Made by a program: the position numbers and the translations under genes
Assembly: GCA_965115835.1 (NCBI GenBank)
Contig: OZ220471.1
Coordinates: forward strand, 1,426,001 to 1,490,000
Direction: 5' to 3'
Source: Foliamicus sp965115835
Lineage (GTDB): Bacteria > Pseudomonadota > Gammaproteobacteria > Steroidobacterales > Foliamicaceae
Length of the DNA: 64,000 nt
Part shown: piece by piece, positions 34,931 through 43,743 of the stretch
Layout of the letters: each line of letters opens with the position of its first letter
Position numbering within the stretch: the first letter of the stretch is position 1
The notes under the pieces: generated by a model
The model's input: the letters and a program-made list of their open reading frames with translations, nothing else
Databases searched by the model: none
What the model was told of the DNA's origin: nothing

Positions 34931-36364
34931 TCAGGACCCGGCGGGGCGGCGGGGAAGGTAGAGGTCGGTGATTACGCCGAGGTGGGCTTCAGCGGCCATG
35001 CCGACGGATTCGGACAGCGTCGGATGCGGATGGATGGTGAGCGCCAGATCTTCGGCTTCGGCGCCCATTTCGATGGCGAGCGCCACTTCGGAAATGAGAT
35101 CGCCGGCGTTCACGCCAGCGATGCCGCCGCCGATGATGCGGCCGTCCCCGGCGCTGAACAGCAGCTTGGTCACGCCCTCGAAGCGCTGCATGGAGATGGC
35201 GCGGCCGCTGGCGGCCCAGGGGAATACCCCCTTGCCGAAATCCACGCCCTGCTCCCTGGCTTCGGCTTCGGTCAGACCCACCCAGGCGACCTCGGGGTCG
35301 GTGTAGGCCACGGAAGGAACCACGCGGGCGTCGAAGGCAACCTTCATGCCAGAGGCGGCCTCCGCGGCGATCTTGCCCTCGTGGGTGGCCTTGTGCGCCA
35401 ACATGGGGTGGCCTGCAATGTCGCCGATGGCAAAGATGTGGGGCTGGTTGGTGCGCAGTTGCCTGTCGGCCGGGATGAAGCCTTGCTCGTCCACCGTGAC
35501 GCCCGCCTTGCCGGCATCGATCCTGCCGCCGTTGGGTACGCGGCCCACGGAAACCAGTACGCGGTCGAAGGTAGCGGGTGGCGGAACCCGGTCGGCCGGA
35601 AACGAGGGCGTCGCGCCCTCGAACGCCACCTCGATGCCCTTGGCCATGGCTTTCGCGGACACCACCTTCACGCCGGTATGGATGGCGGCGTAACGCTTGC
35701 GAATGCGACGCTCCAGGGGCTTGAGAAGATCCGCATCGGCCCCGGGCATGAGCCGGTCCAGCGCCTCTACCACCGTGATCTCGCTGCGCAGCGCGGCATA
35801 GACGGTGGCCATTTCCAGACCGATGATGCCGCCGCCGATCACCAGCAGGCGCTCGGGGATCTCCTCGAGCAGCAGCGCGCCGGTGGAGTCCATGATGCGC
35901 GGGTCGTCCGGCAGGTTCGGCAGGAGCCGACTGTGCGAACCGGCAGCGATGATGCATTGCTCGAACTCCAGGGTCTCGGCGCCCCCGGCGGTTTCCACCG
36001 TCATCGCATGAGGGCCGACAAACCGCCCGGCGCCGGCAAGGACCGCTACCTTGCGCTTCGACGCCATGCCCGCCAGTCCGCTGGTCAGCTTTCCAATCAC
36101 GCGCGCCACCCAGGCGCGCGAGGCCGCCGGATCCACCTTGGGCGCGGAGTATTCGATCCCCGCCTCGCCGAGATGTCCGGCCTCGTCCATGACCCGCGCG
36201 AGGTGCAACAGCGCCTTGGACGGGATGCAGCCCACGTTCAGGCACACGCCGCCCAGGGCCGGATAACGTTCCACCAGGGTTACGTCCATGCCGAGGTCGG
36301 CGGCGCGGAAGGCTGCCGTATATCCGCCAGGCCCCGCGCCCAGCACCGCCAGTTGCGTCTTCAC
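34931..36364 (-). CDS. lpd: Dihydrolipoyl dehydrogenase (E3)
   Basis: 477 residues. FAD-binding LGAGPGGYTAAFRAADLG, redox-active disulfide GGVCLNVGCIPSK, NAD-binding VIGGGIIGLEMATVYAAL, FAIGDIAG and the C-terminal catalytic HPHPTLSES are all present. It reoxidises dihydrolipoamide of 2-oxoacid dehydrogenase complexes. GTG 36364 overlaps the TGA of aceF (GTGA), so E2 and E3 are translationally coupled. Unlike many relatives it has no lipoyl domain of its own. It is convergent with the protease gene, 14 bases away. Confidence 0.96.
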   Translation of the reverse strand: MKTQLAVLGAGPGGYTAAFRAADLGMDVTLVERYPALGGVCLNVGCIPSKALLHLARVMDEAGHLGEAGIEYSAPKVDPAASRAWVARVIGKLTSGLAGMASKRKVAVLAGAGRFVGPHAMTVETAGGAETLEFEQCIIAAGSHSRLLPNLPDDPRIMDSTGALLLEEIPERLLVIGGGIIGLEMATVYAALRSEITVVEALDRLMPGADADLLKPLERRIRKRYAAIHTGVKVVSAKAMAKGIEVAFEGATPSFPADRVPPPATFDRVLVSVGRVPNGGRIDAGKAGVTVDEQGFIPADRQLRTNQPHIFAIGDIAGHPMLAHKATHEGKIAAEAASGMKVAFDARVVPSVAYTDPEVAWVGLTEAEAREQGVDFGKGVFPWAASGRAISMQRFEGVTKLLFSAGDGRIIGGGIAGVNAGDLISEVALAIEMGAEAEDLALTIHPHPTLSESVGMAAEAHLGVITDLYLPRRPAGS

Positions 36365-37716
36365 TCTTTGCTCTCCGCCTCGCTGCCGTCCATTACCGGG
36401 GCGAGAAGGGCGTCGGCGTCCGCCAGCAGCGCCGCCAGACGTGTGGTGAAACGCACCGCCGTGGCGCCGTCGATCGCCCGGTGGTCGTAGGAAAGCGATA
36501 GCGGCGCCATCAGTCGGGGCTGGAACCCGCCATCCATCCAGACTGGCGCCATGCGGGCGCGCGAAATCCCCAGAATCGCCACTTCCGGAGCATTGACGAT
36601 AGGCGTGAACGCGGTACCGCCAATGCCGCCCAAACTGGAGAGGGTGAACGAGCCCCCCTGCATCTCGTCCGGCGCGAGCTTGCCTTCGCGCGCCTTGCCG
36701 GACAGTTCCTGGAATGCGCGGGCCAGACCGGCGATATCCAGCGCGTCGGCGTTGCGTATGACCGGCGCCAGCAGGCCGCGCTCGGTGTCCGCAGCGAAAC
36801 CCAGGTTCACGAACTTCTTCACCGCCAGCGAGGCGCCGCCTTCCACCAGCGAGGCGTTCAGCACCGGGAACTCCCTGAGACACAGCACCGTGGCGCGGGC
36901 CACGAAAGCCAGGAGCGTAAGGCGCACGCCAGCGGCGGCGAGCTCGGCCTTCATAGCCTTGCGGCGCGCCTCAATAGCGGTGATGTCGGCCTCGTCATGC
37001 TGGGTAACATGCGGAACATTGACCCAACTGGCCCACAGGCGCGGTCCGGATATCTTCTGCACCCGGCCCAGGGGAATCACTTCGACCTCGCCACAGGCGG
37101 CGAAGTCCACCTCGGGCGCCTGTGGCAGGGAATGGCCGGGCGCACCCCGCTCCAGCGCCAGTTTCACCCAGGCCTTGACATCGGCCTTGCGGATCCGGCC
37201 CCGAACGCCGGAGCCCTTCACGGCGACCAGGTCCACGCCCAGTTCGCGGGCGAACTTGCGCACCGCCGGAGAAGCGTGCGCCCTGGAGAAGCCTTCTTCG
37301 TTAATGGGCGGCAACACGCCGGCGCCGGCGTGAGCGAGCGACTGGGCAGCCGCCGGCGCCGGAGCGACCGGGGCGGACCCCGACGACGCCCCCGGCGAAG
37401 CAGCCGGGTCCGTGGCCGCGGCCGCCGGCCCGGGCTTGCCCGGGCGCTCTTCCGCGCTCGCAGGCAGCGCATCTTCCGGAGTTTCCAGCTCGGCGATGAC
37501 ATCGCCTTCGTTCACGCGGTCGCCCACGCTCACCTTGAGGCTGAGAATGCGCCCGTTTGTTGGCGACGGCACATCCATGGCCGCCTTGTCGGTCTCCAGC
37601 GTAACCAGAGGGTCGTTGGCCGCCACCTCGTCGCCTGCGGCACAGGCAATCTCCACCACTTCGACATCGGAGAAGTCGCCCAATCCGGGCACACGAACCT
37701 GGGTGGCGGCTGTCAT
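36361..37716 (-). CDS. aceF: Dihydrolipoamide acetyltransferase (E2 of pyruvate dehydrogenase)
   Basis: 451 residues in three parts: one lipoyl domain (VPGLGDFSDVEVVE with the lipoylated Lys in ETDKAAMDVPSP), an alanine/proline linker, a peripheral subunit-binding domain (SPAVRKFARELGVDL to GRIRKADVKAW) and the catalytic domain ending SYDHRAIDGATAVRF with the active-site His. E. coli AceF has three lipoyl domains; a single one is common in other proteobacteria. ATG 37716 fits the family; a TTG at 37749 is an alternative. The gene lies 92 bases after aceE. Confidence 0.95.
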   Translation of the reverse strand: MTAATQVRVPGLGDFSDVEVVEIACAAGDEVAANDPLVTLETDKAAMDVPSPTNGRILSLKVSVGDRVNEGDVIAELETPEDALPASAEERPGKPGPAAAATDPAASPGASSGSAPVAPAPAAAQSLAHAGAGVLPPINEEGFSRAHASPAVRKFARELGVDLVAVKGSGVRGRIRKADVKAWVKLALERGAPGHSLPQAPEVDFAACGEVEVIPLGRVQKISGPRLWASWVNVPHVTQHDEADITAIEARRKAMKAELAAAGVRLTLLAFVARATVLCLREFPVLNASLVEGGASLAVKKFVNLGFAADTERGLLAPVIRNADALDIAGLARAFQELSGKAREGKLAPDEMQGGSFTLSSLGGIGGTAFTPIVNAPEVAILGISRARMAPVWMDGGFQPRLMAPLSLSYDHRAIDGATAVRFTTRLAALLADADALLAPVMDGSEAESKE

Positions 37717-37808
37717 GGCTGTTCGCGAATAGCTCTCAATTGCGCCCAAGTTCGCTCTTCTTTCTCATTTATGGATTCAATAAACGCCGGTTCGCTCCGC
37801 TTTGCGAA

Positions 37809-40502
37809 TCACAGCGTCACCGGATCGGCCTTGTTCGGGTCGATCTCCCAGGACTGCATGGCGCGGGCGACCTTTTCCGGCGCAAACCGCCCCTCCCCTG
37901 CAAGCGCAGACAAGGCCGCGGCCGCGATATGGCGCGCATCCACCTCGAAATGGTTGCGCAGCGCAGCGCGGGCGTCGCTGCGGCCGAAGCCGTCGGTCCC
38001 CAGCGTCACGAAGCGACCGGGCACCCACTGCCGGACCGAATCGGGCAAGGCCGCCATGTAGTCGCTCGCGGCAATAAAGGGGCCTTTCACGCCCGCCAGA
38101 GCCTCGGTGAGAAACGGGCGGCGCGGCTCCGCGTCCGGATTGATGCGGTTGAAACGCTCGCAGGCCATGCCGTCGCGGCGCAACTGGTTGTAGCTGGTCA
38201 CCGACCAGACATCGGCTTCAACGCCGCAATCCTTGCGCAACAGGTCGGCGGCGGCAAGCGCCTCGTTGAGAATGGCTCCGGAGCCGAACAACTGGACCCG
38301 CTCGCCTTCAGTCGAAGCGTCTTGCGGCCGCGACAAACGATAGATGCCCCTGAGTATGCCCTCGCGCGCTCCGCGCGGCAGGGCCGGCTGGGGATAGTTG
38401 TCGTTCATCGTGGTGATGTAGTAAAAGATGTTCTCCTGGCGTTCCGCCATGCGCCGCAACCCGTCCTGCACAATCACCGCCAGCTCGCAGGCGTAAGCCG
38501 GATCGTACGAAAGGCAGTTGGGCACCGTGGCGGCGGCAATGTGGCTGTGGCCGTCCTGGTGCTGCAGACCTTCGCCGGCCAGCGTGGTACGCCCGGAAGT
38601 GCCGCCGATCAAAAATCCGCGGGACTGCGAGTCGCCGCCTGCCCAGATGAAATCGCCAATCCGCTGAAAGCCGAACATCGAGTAGAAGATGTAAAACGGG
38701 ATCATCGGCAGGCCGTGATTGGAGTACGAAGTCCCCGCTGCCAGCCACGAACAGAACGAGCCCGCCTCGTTGATGCCTTCCTCCAGGATCTGGCCCCTGC
38801 GGGCTTCGCGGTAGGCCATCAATTGCTCGGAGTCCTGCGGCGTGTAAAGCTGTCCCACCGAGGAATAAATCCCCAGCTGCCTGAACATGCCCTCCATGCC
38901 GAAGGTGCGCGCCTCGTCCGGGACAATGGGAACGATGTGCTTGCCCAGTTCCTTGTTCCGCACCAGCGCCTGCAATATGCGCACCAGCGCCATGGTGGTG
39001 GAGATCGATCGCGAGCCGCTGCCCGATGTGATGGACTTGAACGCGCTCAGGGCCGGCGCCTTCAGCCGCGGCGCCCGGGTCAAGCGCTGCGGCATGAATC
39101 CGCCCAGGCGCCGGCGGCGTTCCTTGAGATAGCGGATCTCCTCGCTGTCCTCCTCCGGCATGCGAAACGGAATCTCGCCGCGCTTGAGCGCCTCGTTACT
39201 GACGGGAATCTTGAACCGGTCGCGAAATTCCTTGAGCGCCGCGAGGTCGAGCTTCTTGGCCTGATGCGCGGTCATGCGGCTCTCGCCGCCCTCGCCCATC
39301 CCGAACCCCTTGACGGTCTTGGCCAGGATCACCGTGGGCCTGCCCTTCTGGCGCAGCGCGCGCTCGTAGGCCGCGTAGATCTTGATCCGGTCGTGTCCGC
39401 CCCGATTCAGGAGCTCGATGTCTTCCGTGGACATGTGCGCCACCAGGTCCTTCAGGCCGTCGATGACGCCGAAGAACTGCTCGCGCGTGTATTCGCCTCC
39501 CAGGGCCTTGCAGTTCTGATACTCGCCGTCCACGCACTCTTCCATGCGCCGGCGCAGCAGGCCGTGGGGGTCGCGCGCCAGCAGCGGGTCCCAGCGCGAC
39601 CCCCAGATCGCCTTGATCACGTTCCAGCCCGCTCCCAGGAAGGCCGCTTCCAGCTCCTGGATGATCTTGCCGTTGCCGCGCACCGGGCCGTCCAGCCGCT
39701 GCAGGTTGCAGTTCACCACGAAGATCAGGTTGTCCAGGCCTTCGCGCACCGGCACCGTGATCGCGCCCAGGGATTCGGGCTCGTCCATCTCGCCGTCGCC
39801 CAGCATGCACCACACCCGCCGGTCGCCCATATCCGCCAGACCGCGATGCTCCAGATAACGCATGAAGCGCGCCTGGAAGATCGCCATCATCGGCCCCAAA
39901 CCCATGGACACAGTAGGGAACTGCCAGAAATCCGGCATCAGCCAGGGGTGCGGGTAGGACGACAGGCCTCCCCCACCCACTTCCTGGCGGAATCCGGCCA
40001 GCTGTTCGCGGCTCAGCCGTCCCTCAAGGTAAGCGCGCGCGTATATGCCCGGCGAAGAGTGCCCCTGGAAATAGACCAGATCGCCGCGGTTCTCCTTCGT
40101 GGGGGCGCGCCAGAAGTGATTGAAGCCCACTTCATACAGCGTGGCCGCCGAGGCGTAGGTGGCGATGTGACCGCCGTATTCCGAGCTCTTGCGGTTCGCA
40201 TGCACCACCATGGCCATTGCGTTCCAGCGGATGTAGTTCTCGACCCGACGCTCCATCGCCACATCGCCGGGATATTCCGGCTGGTCCGCTCGATCGATGG
40301 TGTTGAGATAGGCTGTATTGGCGGCATAGGCCATGTGCGCACCCGAGCGCCGGGCCCGGTCGGTGATGCGATTGAGCAGGAACGCGGCCCGTTCCGGCCC
40401 CTGAGTGCGCAGCACCGAATCAATCGATTCCAGCCATTCGCGTGTTTCCAGCGGATCGGAATCGTGGAACGGATTGGCGCCTGCGTTGGGGGCGTCTGGC
40501 AT
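37809..40502 (-). CDS. aceE: Pyruvate dehydrogenase E1 component, homodimeric type
   Basis: 897 residues, close to E. coli AceE (887). The ThDP motif is CMLGDGEMDEPESLGA, with SSYPHPWLMPDFWQFPTVSMGLGP upstream (in the sequence as two adjacent blocks), and the active-site loop and FGMEGMFRQLGIYS later. It decarboxylates pyruvate and reductively acetylates the lipoyl group of AceF. ATG 40502 follows the family start MPDAPN; no strong ribosome site is seen. aceE, aceF and lpd form one operon. The 107-base divergent gap to rnt should hold its promoter. Confidence 0.96.
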   Translation of the reverse strand: MPDAPNAGANPFHDSDPLETREWLESIDSVLRTQGPERAAFLLNRITDRARRSGAHMAYAANTAYLNTIDRADQPEYPGDVAMERRVENYIRWNAMAMVVHANRKSSEYGGHIATYASAATLYEVGFNHFWRAPTKENRGDLVYFQGHSSPGIYARAYLEGRLSREQLAGFRQEVGGGGLSSYPHPWLMPDFWQFPTVSMGLGPMMAIFQARFMRYLEHRGLADMGDRRVWCMLGDGEMDEPESLGAITVPVREGLDNLIFVVNCNLQRLDGPVRGNGKIIQELEAAFLGAGWNVIKAIWGSRWDPLLARDPHGLLRRRMEECVDGEYQNCKALGGEYTREQFFGVIDGLKDLVAHMSTEDIELLNRGGHDRIKIYAAYERALRQKGRPTVILAKTVKGFGMGEGGESRMTAHQAKKLDLAALKEFRDRFKIPVSNEALKRGEIPFRMPEEDSEEIRYLKERRRRLGGFMPQRLTRAPRLKAPALSAFKSITSGSGSRSISTTMALVRILQALVRNKELGKHIVPIVPDEARTFGMEGMFRQLGIYSSVGQLYTPQDSEQLMAYREARRGQILEEGINEAGSFCSWLAAGTSYSNHGLPMIPFYIFYSMFGFQRIGDFIWAGGDSQSRGFLIGGTSGRTTLAGEGLQHQDGHSHIAAATVPNCLSYDPAYACELAVIVQDGLRRMAERQENIFYYITTMNDNYPQPALPRGAREGILRGIYRLSRPQDASTEGERVQLFGSGAILNEALAAADLLRKDCGVEADVWSVTSYNQLRRDGMACERFNRINPDAEPRRPFLTEALAGVKGPFIAASDYMAALPDSVRQWVPGRFVTLGTDGFGRSDARAALRNHFEVDARHIAAAALSALAGEGRFAPEKVARAMQSWEIDPNKADPVTL

Positions 40503-40609
40503 AAAATCAGTTCGGAAGAAAGGCGCCTGGGCGTGGCGGGAGCGGCTTTTTGCCCTGTGCCCCGGCCCGATGCGCCATAGCATTGCACGACACGAGAAGC
40601 AGCTTGCTC

Positions 40610-41233
40610 ATGCCAGCTCCCTGGGCCATCAAGGAACGCTTTCGCGGCTTCATGCCCGTGGCGGTGGATGTCGAGACCGGCGGCATCGATCCCGACCGCA
40701 GCGCGCTGCTGGAAATTTCCGCGGTCCTGCTCACAGTCGGAGACGACGGCCAACTGGCGCCCTGCGAGCATGTCTGGCTCCACGTTCTGCCGTTCGAAGG
40801 CGCGGTAATCGAGGAGGAAGCGTTGCGCATCAACCGCATCAAGCCGCACCACCCGCTGCGCCCCGCAGTGCCGGAGCGCGAATCCCTGCGGCGCGTGTTC
40901 CGCATCGTTCGCAGGGAACTGCGCGCAACCGGATGCTCACGGGCCATACTGGTGGGCCACAACGCTCATTTCGATCTGGCCGTGCTGAATGCAGCGGTCA
41001 AACGCAGCGGCATCAAGCGCAACCCGTTTCATTCGTTCAGCGTCTTCGATACCTGCACGCTGGGCGGAGCGGTGTACGGCCAGACCGTGATGAGGCTCGC
41101 CGTCCAGGCTGCCGGTCTTGAATGGAACGAGGAGCGCGCCCATTCCGCTCTTTACGACGCTCAATCCTGCGCCCAGCTCTTCTGCGAGGCGGTCAACCGG
41201 ATCAACAATCACTCCAATCCCGCTCTGCCCTGA
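40610..41233 (+). CDS. rnt: Ribonuclease T
   Basis: 207 residues, DEDDh exonuclease. The acidic residues are in FMPVAVDVETGG (Asp, Glu), GHNAHFDLAVLN (Asp) and the final His and Asp in HSALYDAQSCAQ. RNase T trims 3' ends of tRNA and other stable RNAs. It is essentially confined to gammaproteobacteria, which helps place the organism. ATG 40610 with GAGAAG upstream precedes the family's RFRGFMPV. The glutaredoxin gene is convergent, with 9 bases between stops. Confidence 0.94.
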   Translation: MPAPWAIKERFRGFMPVAVDVETGGIDPDRSALLEISAVLLTVGDDGQLAPCEHVWLHVLPFEGAVIEEEALRINRIKPHHPLRPAVPERESLRRVFRIVRRELRATGCSRAILVGHNAHFDLAVLNAAVKRSGIKRNPFHSFSVFDTCTLGGAVYGQTVMRLAVQAAGLEWNEERAHSALYDAQSCAQLFCEAVNRINNHSNPALP

Positions 41234-41242
41234 ACCTGCCGG

Positions 41243-41563
41243 CTAATCCAGATCCCGGACCAGCTCCCGCAACGCCCCGCTGCGGGCCATCTGGGTGACG
41301 ATATCGGCGCCTCCCACCAGTTCGCCCCGCACGTAGAGTTGCGGGAAGGTGGGCCAGTTCGAGTACTCCTTCAATCCCTGGCGCAGATCGGGATCCTGCA
41401 GGATGTCCACATAGGCAAAGCGTTTCCCGCACTGCCTCAGCGCCGCCACCACCTGCGCGGAAAATCCGCACTGCGGAAAATCCGGCGACCCCTTCATGTA
41501 CAGCAGCAGTGGAAACTCCCCGATCTGCTTGCTGATGCGCTCCTCCAGCGGCTTGTCCTTCAT
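41243..41563 (-). CDS. grxD: Monothiol glutaredoxin, GrxD type
   Basis: 106 residues of thioredoxin fold. The single active cysteine is in QCGFSAQ, the CGFS motif of monothiol glutaredoxins that bind a [2Fe-2S] cluster with glutathione. LYMKGSPDFP, WPTFPQLYV and GGADIV complete the glutathione-binding surface. It carries or stores iron-sulfur clusters. ATG 41563 gives MKDKPLEERI, the normal helix start. The rnt-grxD pairing is also seen in other gammaproteobacteria. Confidence 0.94.
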   Translation of the reverse strand: MKDKPLEERISKQIGEFPLLLYMKGSPDFPQCGFSAQVVAALRQCGKRFAYVDILQDPDLRQGLKEYSNWPTFPQLYVRGELVGGADIVTQMARSGALRELVRDLD

Positions 41564-41807
41564 GATCCATGAATCACTATTGCGGCAAGTCACGCCATTA
41601 TAGGACACTCGCCTCCGCCCCCCTCCCCGGGAAGAACCTCGGGGCGCCGCACACACCGGGCGCGGCGCGGACACGGCAGCGCAAATTTCCACAGCGCAGG
41701 CGCACGGCCGGGAAACCGCTGCCGTGAGGGCGACGAGTGGCGAACAATCCTGCGAACGGAATTGTGGCACAATCGGATTTTCCAGGAACCGAATGGAGAG
41801 GGGAGTT

Positions 41808-42443
41808 ATGAATCCGTTGAATACCCTGGCCGGCACACTGGCGGGCGGTCTGGTGATCTCGCTTGCCATCATGGCTATCGCCACCGGCACTGGCAGCTCG
41901 ATGGCTGTGCCAGGGAACTGGGTCAATGCATTCCTGATCTGGCTGCATGTGTTTGCGGGCATCACCTGGATCGGACTGCTCTACTACTTCAACTTCGTGC
42001 AGGTGCAAGCTCTGGCGGACGCGTCTTCGGACGACGGGGGGCCGAGCGGCGCCGCCATCACCCGCTACGTGGCGCCGCGGGCGCTGTGGTGGTTCCGCTG
42101 GGCCGCGCTGGTCACCTGGCTGGCGGGCGTTACCTTCCTGCTGCACCGGGGAGAGTTCATCAACGCCGCCACGCTGGGTCTGGCGCCCGGCGGTAGCAGT
42201 CTTGGTCCCGGGTACGGCCTGACGATCGGGATCGGCGCGTGGCTGGGAAGCATCATGCTGTTCAATGTGTGGGTCTTCATCTGGCCCAACCAGAAGCGCG
42301 TTCTCGGGCTTGTGGAGGCCAGCGCCGCGGAAATCAACAAGTCCCGGCGCACGGCGTTCCTGTTTTCGCGCACCAACACGCTGCTCTCCATTCCGATGCT
42401 GGCCAGCATGGTAGGCGCCGGCGGCCACGGCACGATGTTCTAG
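41808..42443 (+). CDS. PuuD-like (urate hydroxylase N-domain-like) membrane protein (211 aa)
   Basis: ATG 41808 has GAGAGGGGAG upstream. Four or more membrane helices are visible, with WLHVFAGITWIGLLYYFNFVQVQA, RYVAPRALWWFRWAALVTW and MLFNVWVFIWPNQKRVLG. The His in the first motif and the aromatic pairs resemble the membrane part of urate hydroxylase PuuD. No cytochrome c domain is present and no purine-catabolic gene is nearby, so urate oxidation is doubtful; haem binding is possible. Short relatives are sometimes annotated as NusG by mistake. Confidence 0.7.
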   Translation: MNPLNTLAGTLAGGLVISLAIMAIATGTGSSMAVPGNWVNAFLIWLHVFAGITWIGLLYYFNFVQVQALADASSDDGGPSGAAITRYVAPRALWWFRWAALVTWLAGVTFLLHRGEFINAATLGLAPGGSSLGPGYGLTIGIGAWLGSIMLFNVWVFIWPNQKRVLGLVEASAAEINKSRRTAFLFSRTNTLLSIPMLASMVGAGGHGTMF

Positions 42444-42643
42444 AAATCTGCGCTGCAAGCAACCTTCGCCGGGGCAACGCTACCGCCGTATCCCGGCTTG
42501 AGGGCTGTATTCAGGGCGAAAAGCGCGATTGGGCGGAACGCAGCCGTGGCCAATCGCTTGCGCCTGTCAGGTGCAAAATTGTCCTGCTGCGCAGGCTCCC
42601 GGCTCTTGAAAGCAGCGGGCCCTCCTGGCCGGGAGCAAGGGAC

Positions 42644-43534
42644 TCAACCCGCCGGGGAAGCGCGATCCCGAGCCGTGATTTGCAGGGAAAAGTCGCAGGC
42701 CCGAACATCCTTGGTCAGAGCGCCGCAGGAGATGCGGTCCACCCCGGTGGCGGCCACGGCGGCGATGTCCTCCGGGCCGATGCCGCCTGAAGCTTCCAGG
42801 ATCACTTCGCATCCCCGGCGGTCGCGTTCGCTGACCGCCGCGGCCAGTTGATCCAGGGAGAAATTGTCCAGCATCACCCAGCGCGCGCCAGCTTCCAGCG
42901 CCTCGCAAAGTTCGTCCGGATCCTGCACCTCCACGATCACCGGGAGGCCGGCGTCGGCGCGGGAAGCGGCATCCAGCGCCGTGCGCACGCCTCCTGCGGC
43001 GGCAATATGATTTTCCTTCAGCAGCACAGCGTCATGAAGGCCCATCCGGTGATTGGCGCCGCCGCCCACCCGCACCGCGTACTTCTGGGCCCGCCGCAAA
43101 CCCGGAAGGGTCTTGCGCGTGTCGAGCAACAGGGCGGCAGTGCCTTCAATAGCCGCGACCATGCCGCGGGTCCGGGTCGCCACCGCGGACAGCAACTGCA
43201 GGAAATTCAGGGCGGCGCGCTCACCACTGAGCAGCGCGCGCACCGGCCCGCGCAGCGCGCATACAACGCCCCCGGGCGCCGTCAGCCCGCCTTCCGTCAC
43301 GCGCCAGCGCACGGCGACCCGTTCGTCGAGGGCGCGAAACACCTCCTCGAACCAGTCACGGCCGCACAGCACGCACTGTTCCCGCGCCACCACAACGGCG
43401 GATGCTTGAGCGGATTCCGGCAGGAGTCGGGCAGAAACGTCACCCCCGCCCACATCCTCGCGCAACGCTCGCCGCGCATCGTCGCGCACTGCATCCACCG
43501 GCGGCCCGTGTTCGCAGCGGTCCTGGGGCCCCAT
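42644..43534 (-). CDS. nadC: Nicotinate-nucleotide pyrophosphorylase (quinolinate phosphoribosyltransferase)
   Basis: 296 residues. The N-terminal domain has REDVGGGDVSARLLP; the barrel has LLDTRKTLPGLRRAQKYAV (phosphoribosyl and carboxylate-binding basic residues), NHRMGLHDAVLLKENHI, VEVQDPDEL, MLDNFS and EASGGI. It makes nicotinate mononucleotide from quinolinate in de novo NAD synthesis. ATG 43534 is preferred to a GTG at 43576. The 200 bases between the PuuD-like gene and this stop hold nothing recognisable. Confidence 0.95.
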   Translation of the reverse strand: MGPQDRCEHGPPVDAVRDDARRALREDVGGGDVSARLLPESAQASAVVVAREQCVLCGRDWFEEVFRALDERVAVRWRVTEGGLTAPGGVVCALRGPVRALLSGERAALNFLQLLSAVATRTRGMVAAIEGTAALLLDTRKTLPGLRRAQKYAVRVGGGANHRMGLHDAVLLKENHIAAAGGVRTALDAASRADAGLPVIVEVQDPDELCEALEAGARWVMLDNFSLDQLAAAVSERDRRGCEVILEASGGIGPEDIAAVAATGVDRISCGALTKDVRACDFSLQITARDRASPAG

Positions 43535-43743
43535 TTGCGTCAGGCGGTTCCGCACCCACCGTCCGGCAGCGCACACGCAAAAATCCCCCGCAGCGCCGCA
43601 ATGGGTCTGGCTGGATGAGCGGGCGGCGCGTGGCGCGTTACCGCCACCCGCAGCGCCGCGTCCGGCGATACCCGTTCGCCGCCCGCCGCCTCGCAGCGAA
43701 CAGGCCGAAGCAGTGGCGGAAGATCGGTCTCCGCGGCCACGAC

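Noticed and set aside
37740..40580. A 946-codon open frame on the plus strand across aceE
   Set aside because: It is antisense to a fully recognisable pyruvate dehydrogenase E1 gene. Long antisense frames are expected in GC-rich DNA and its product is His/Arg/Gln-rich without family motifs.
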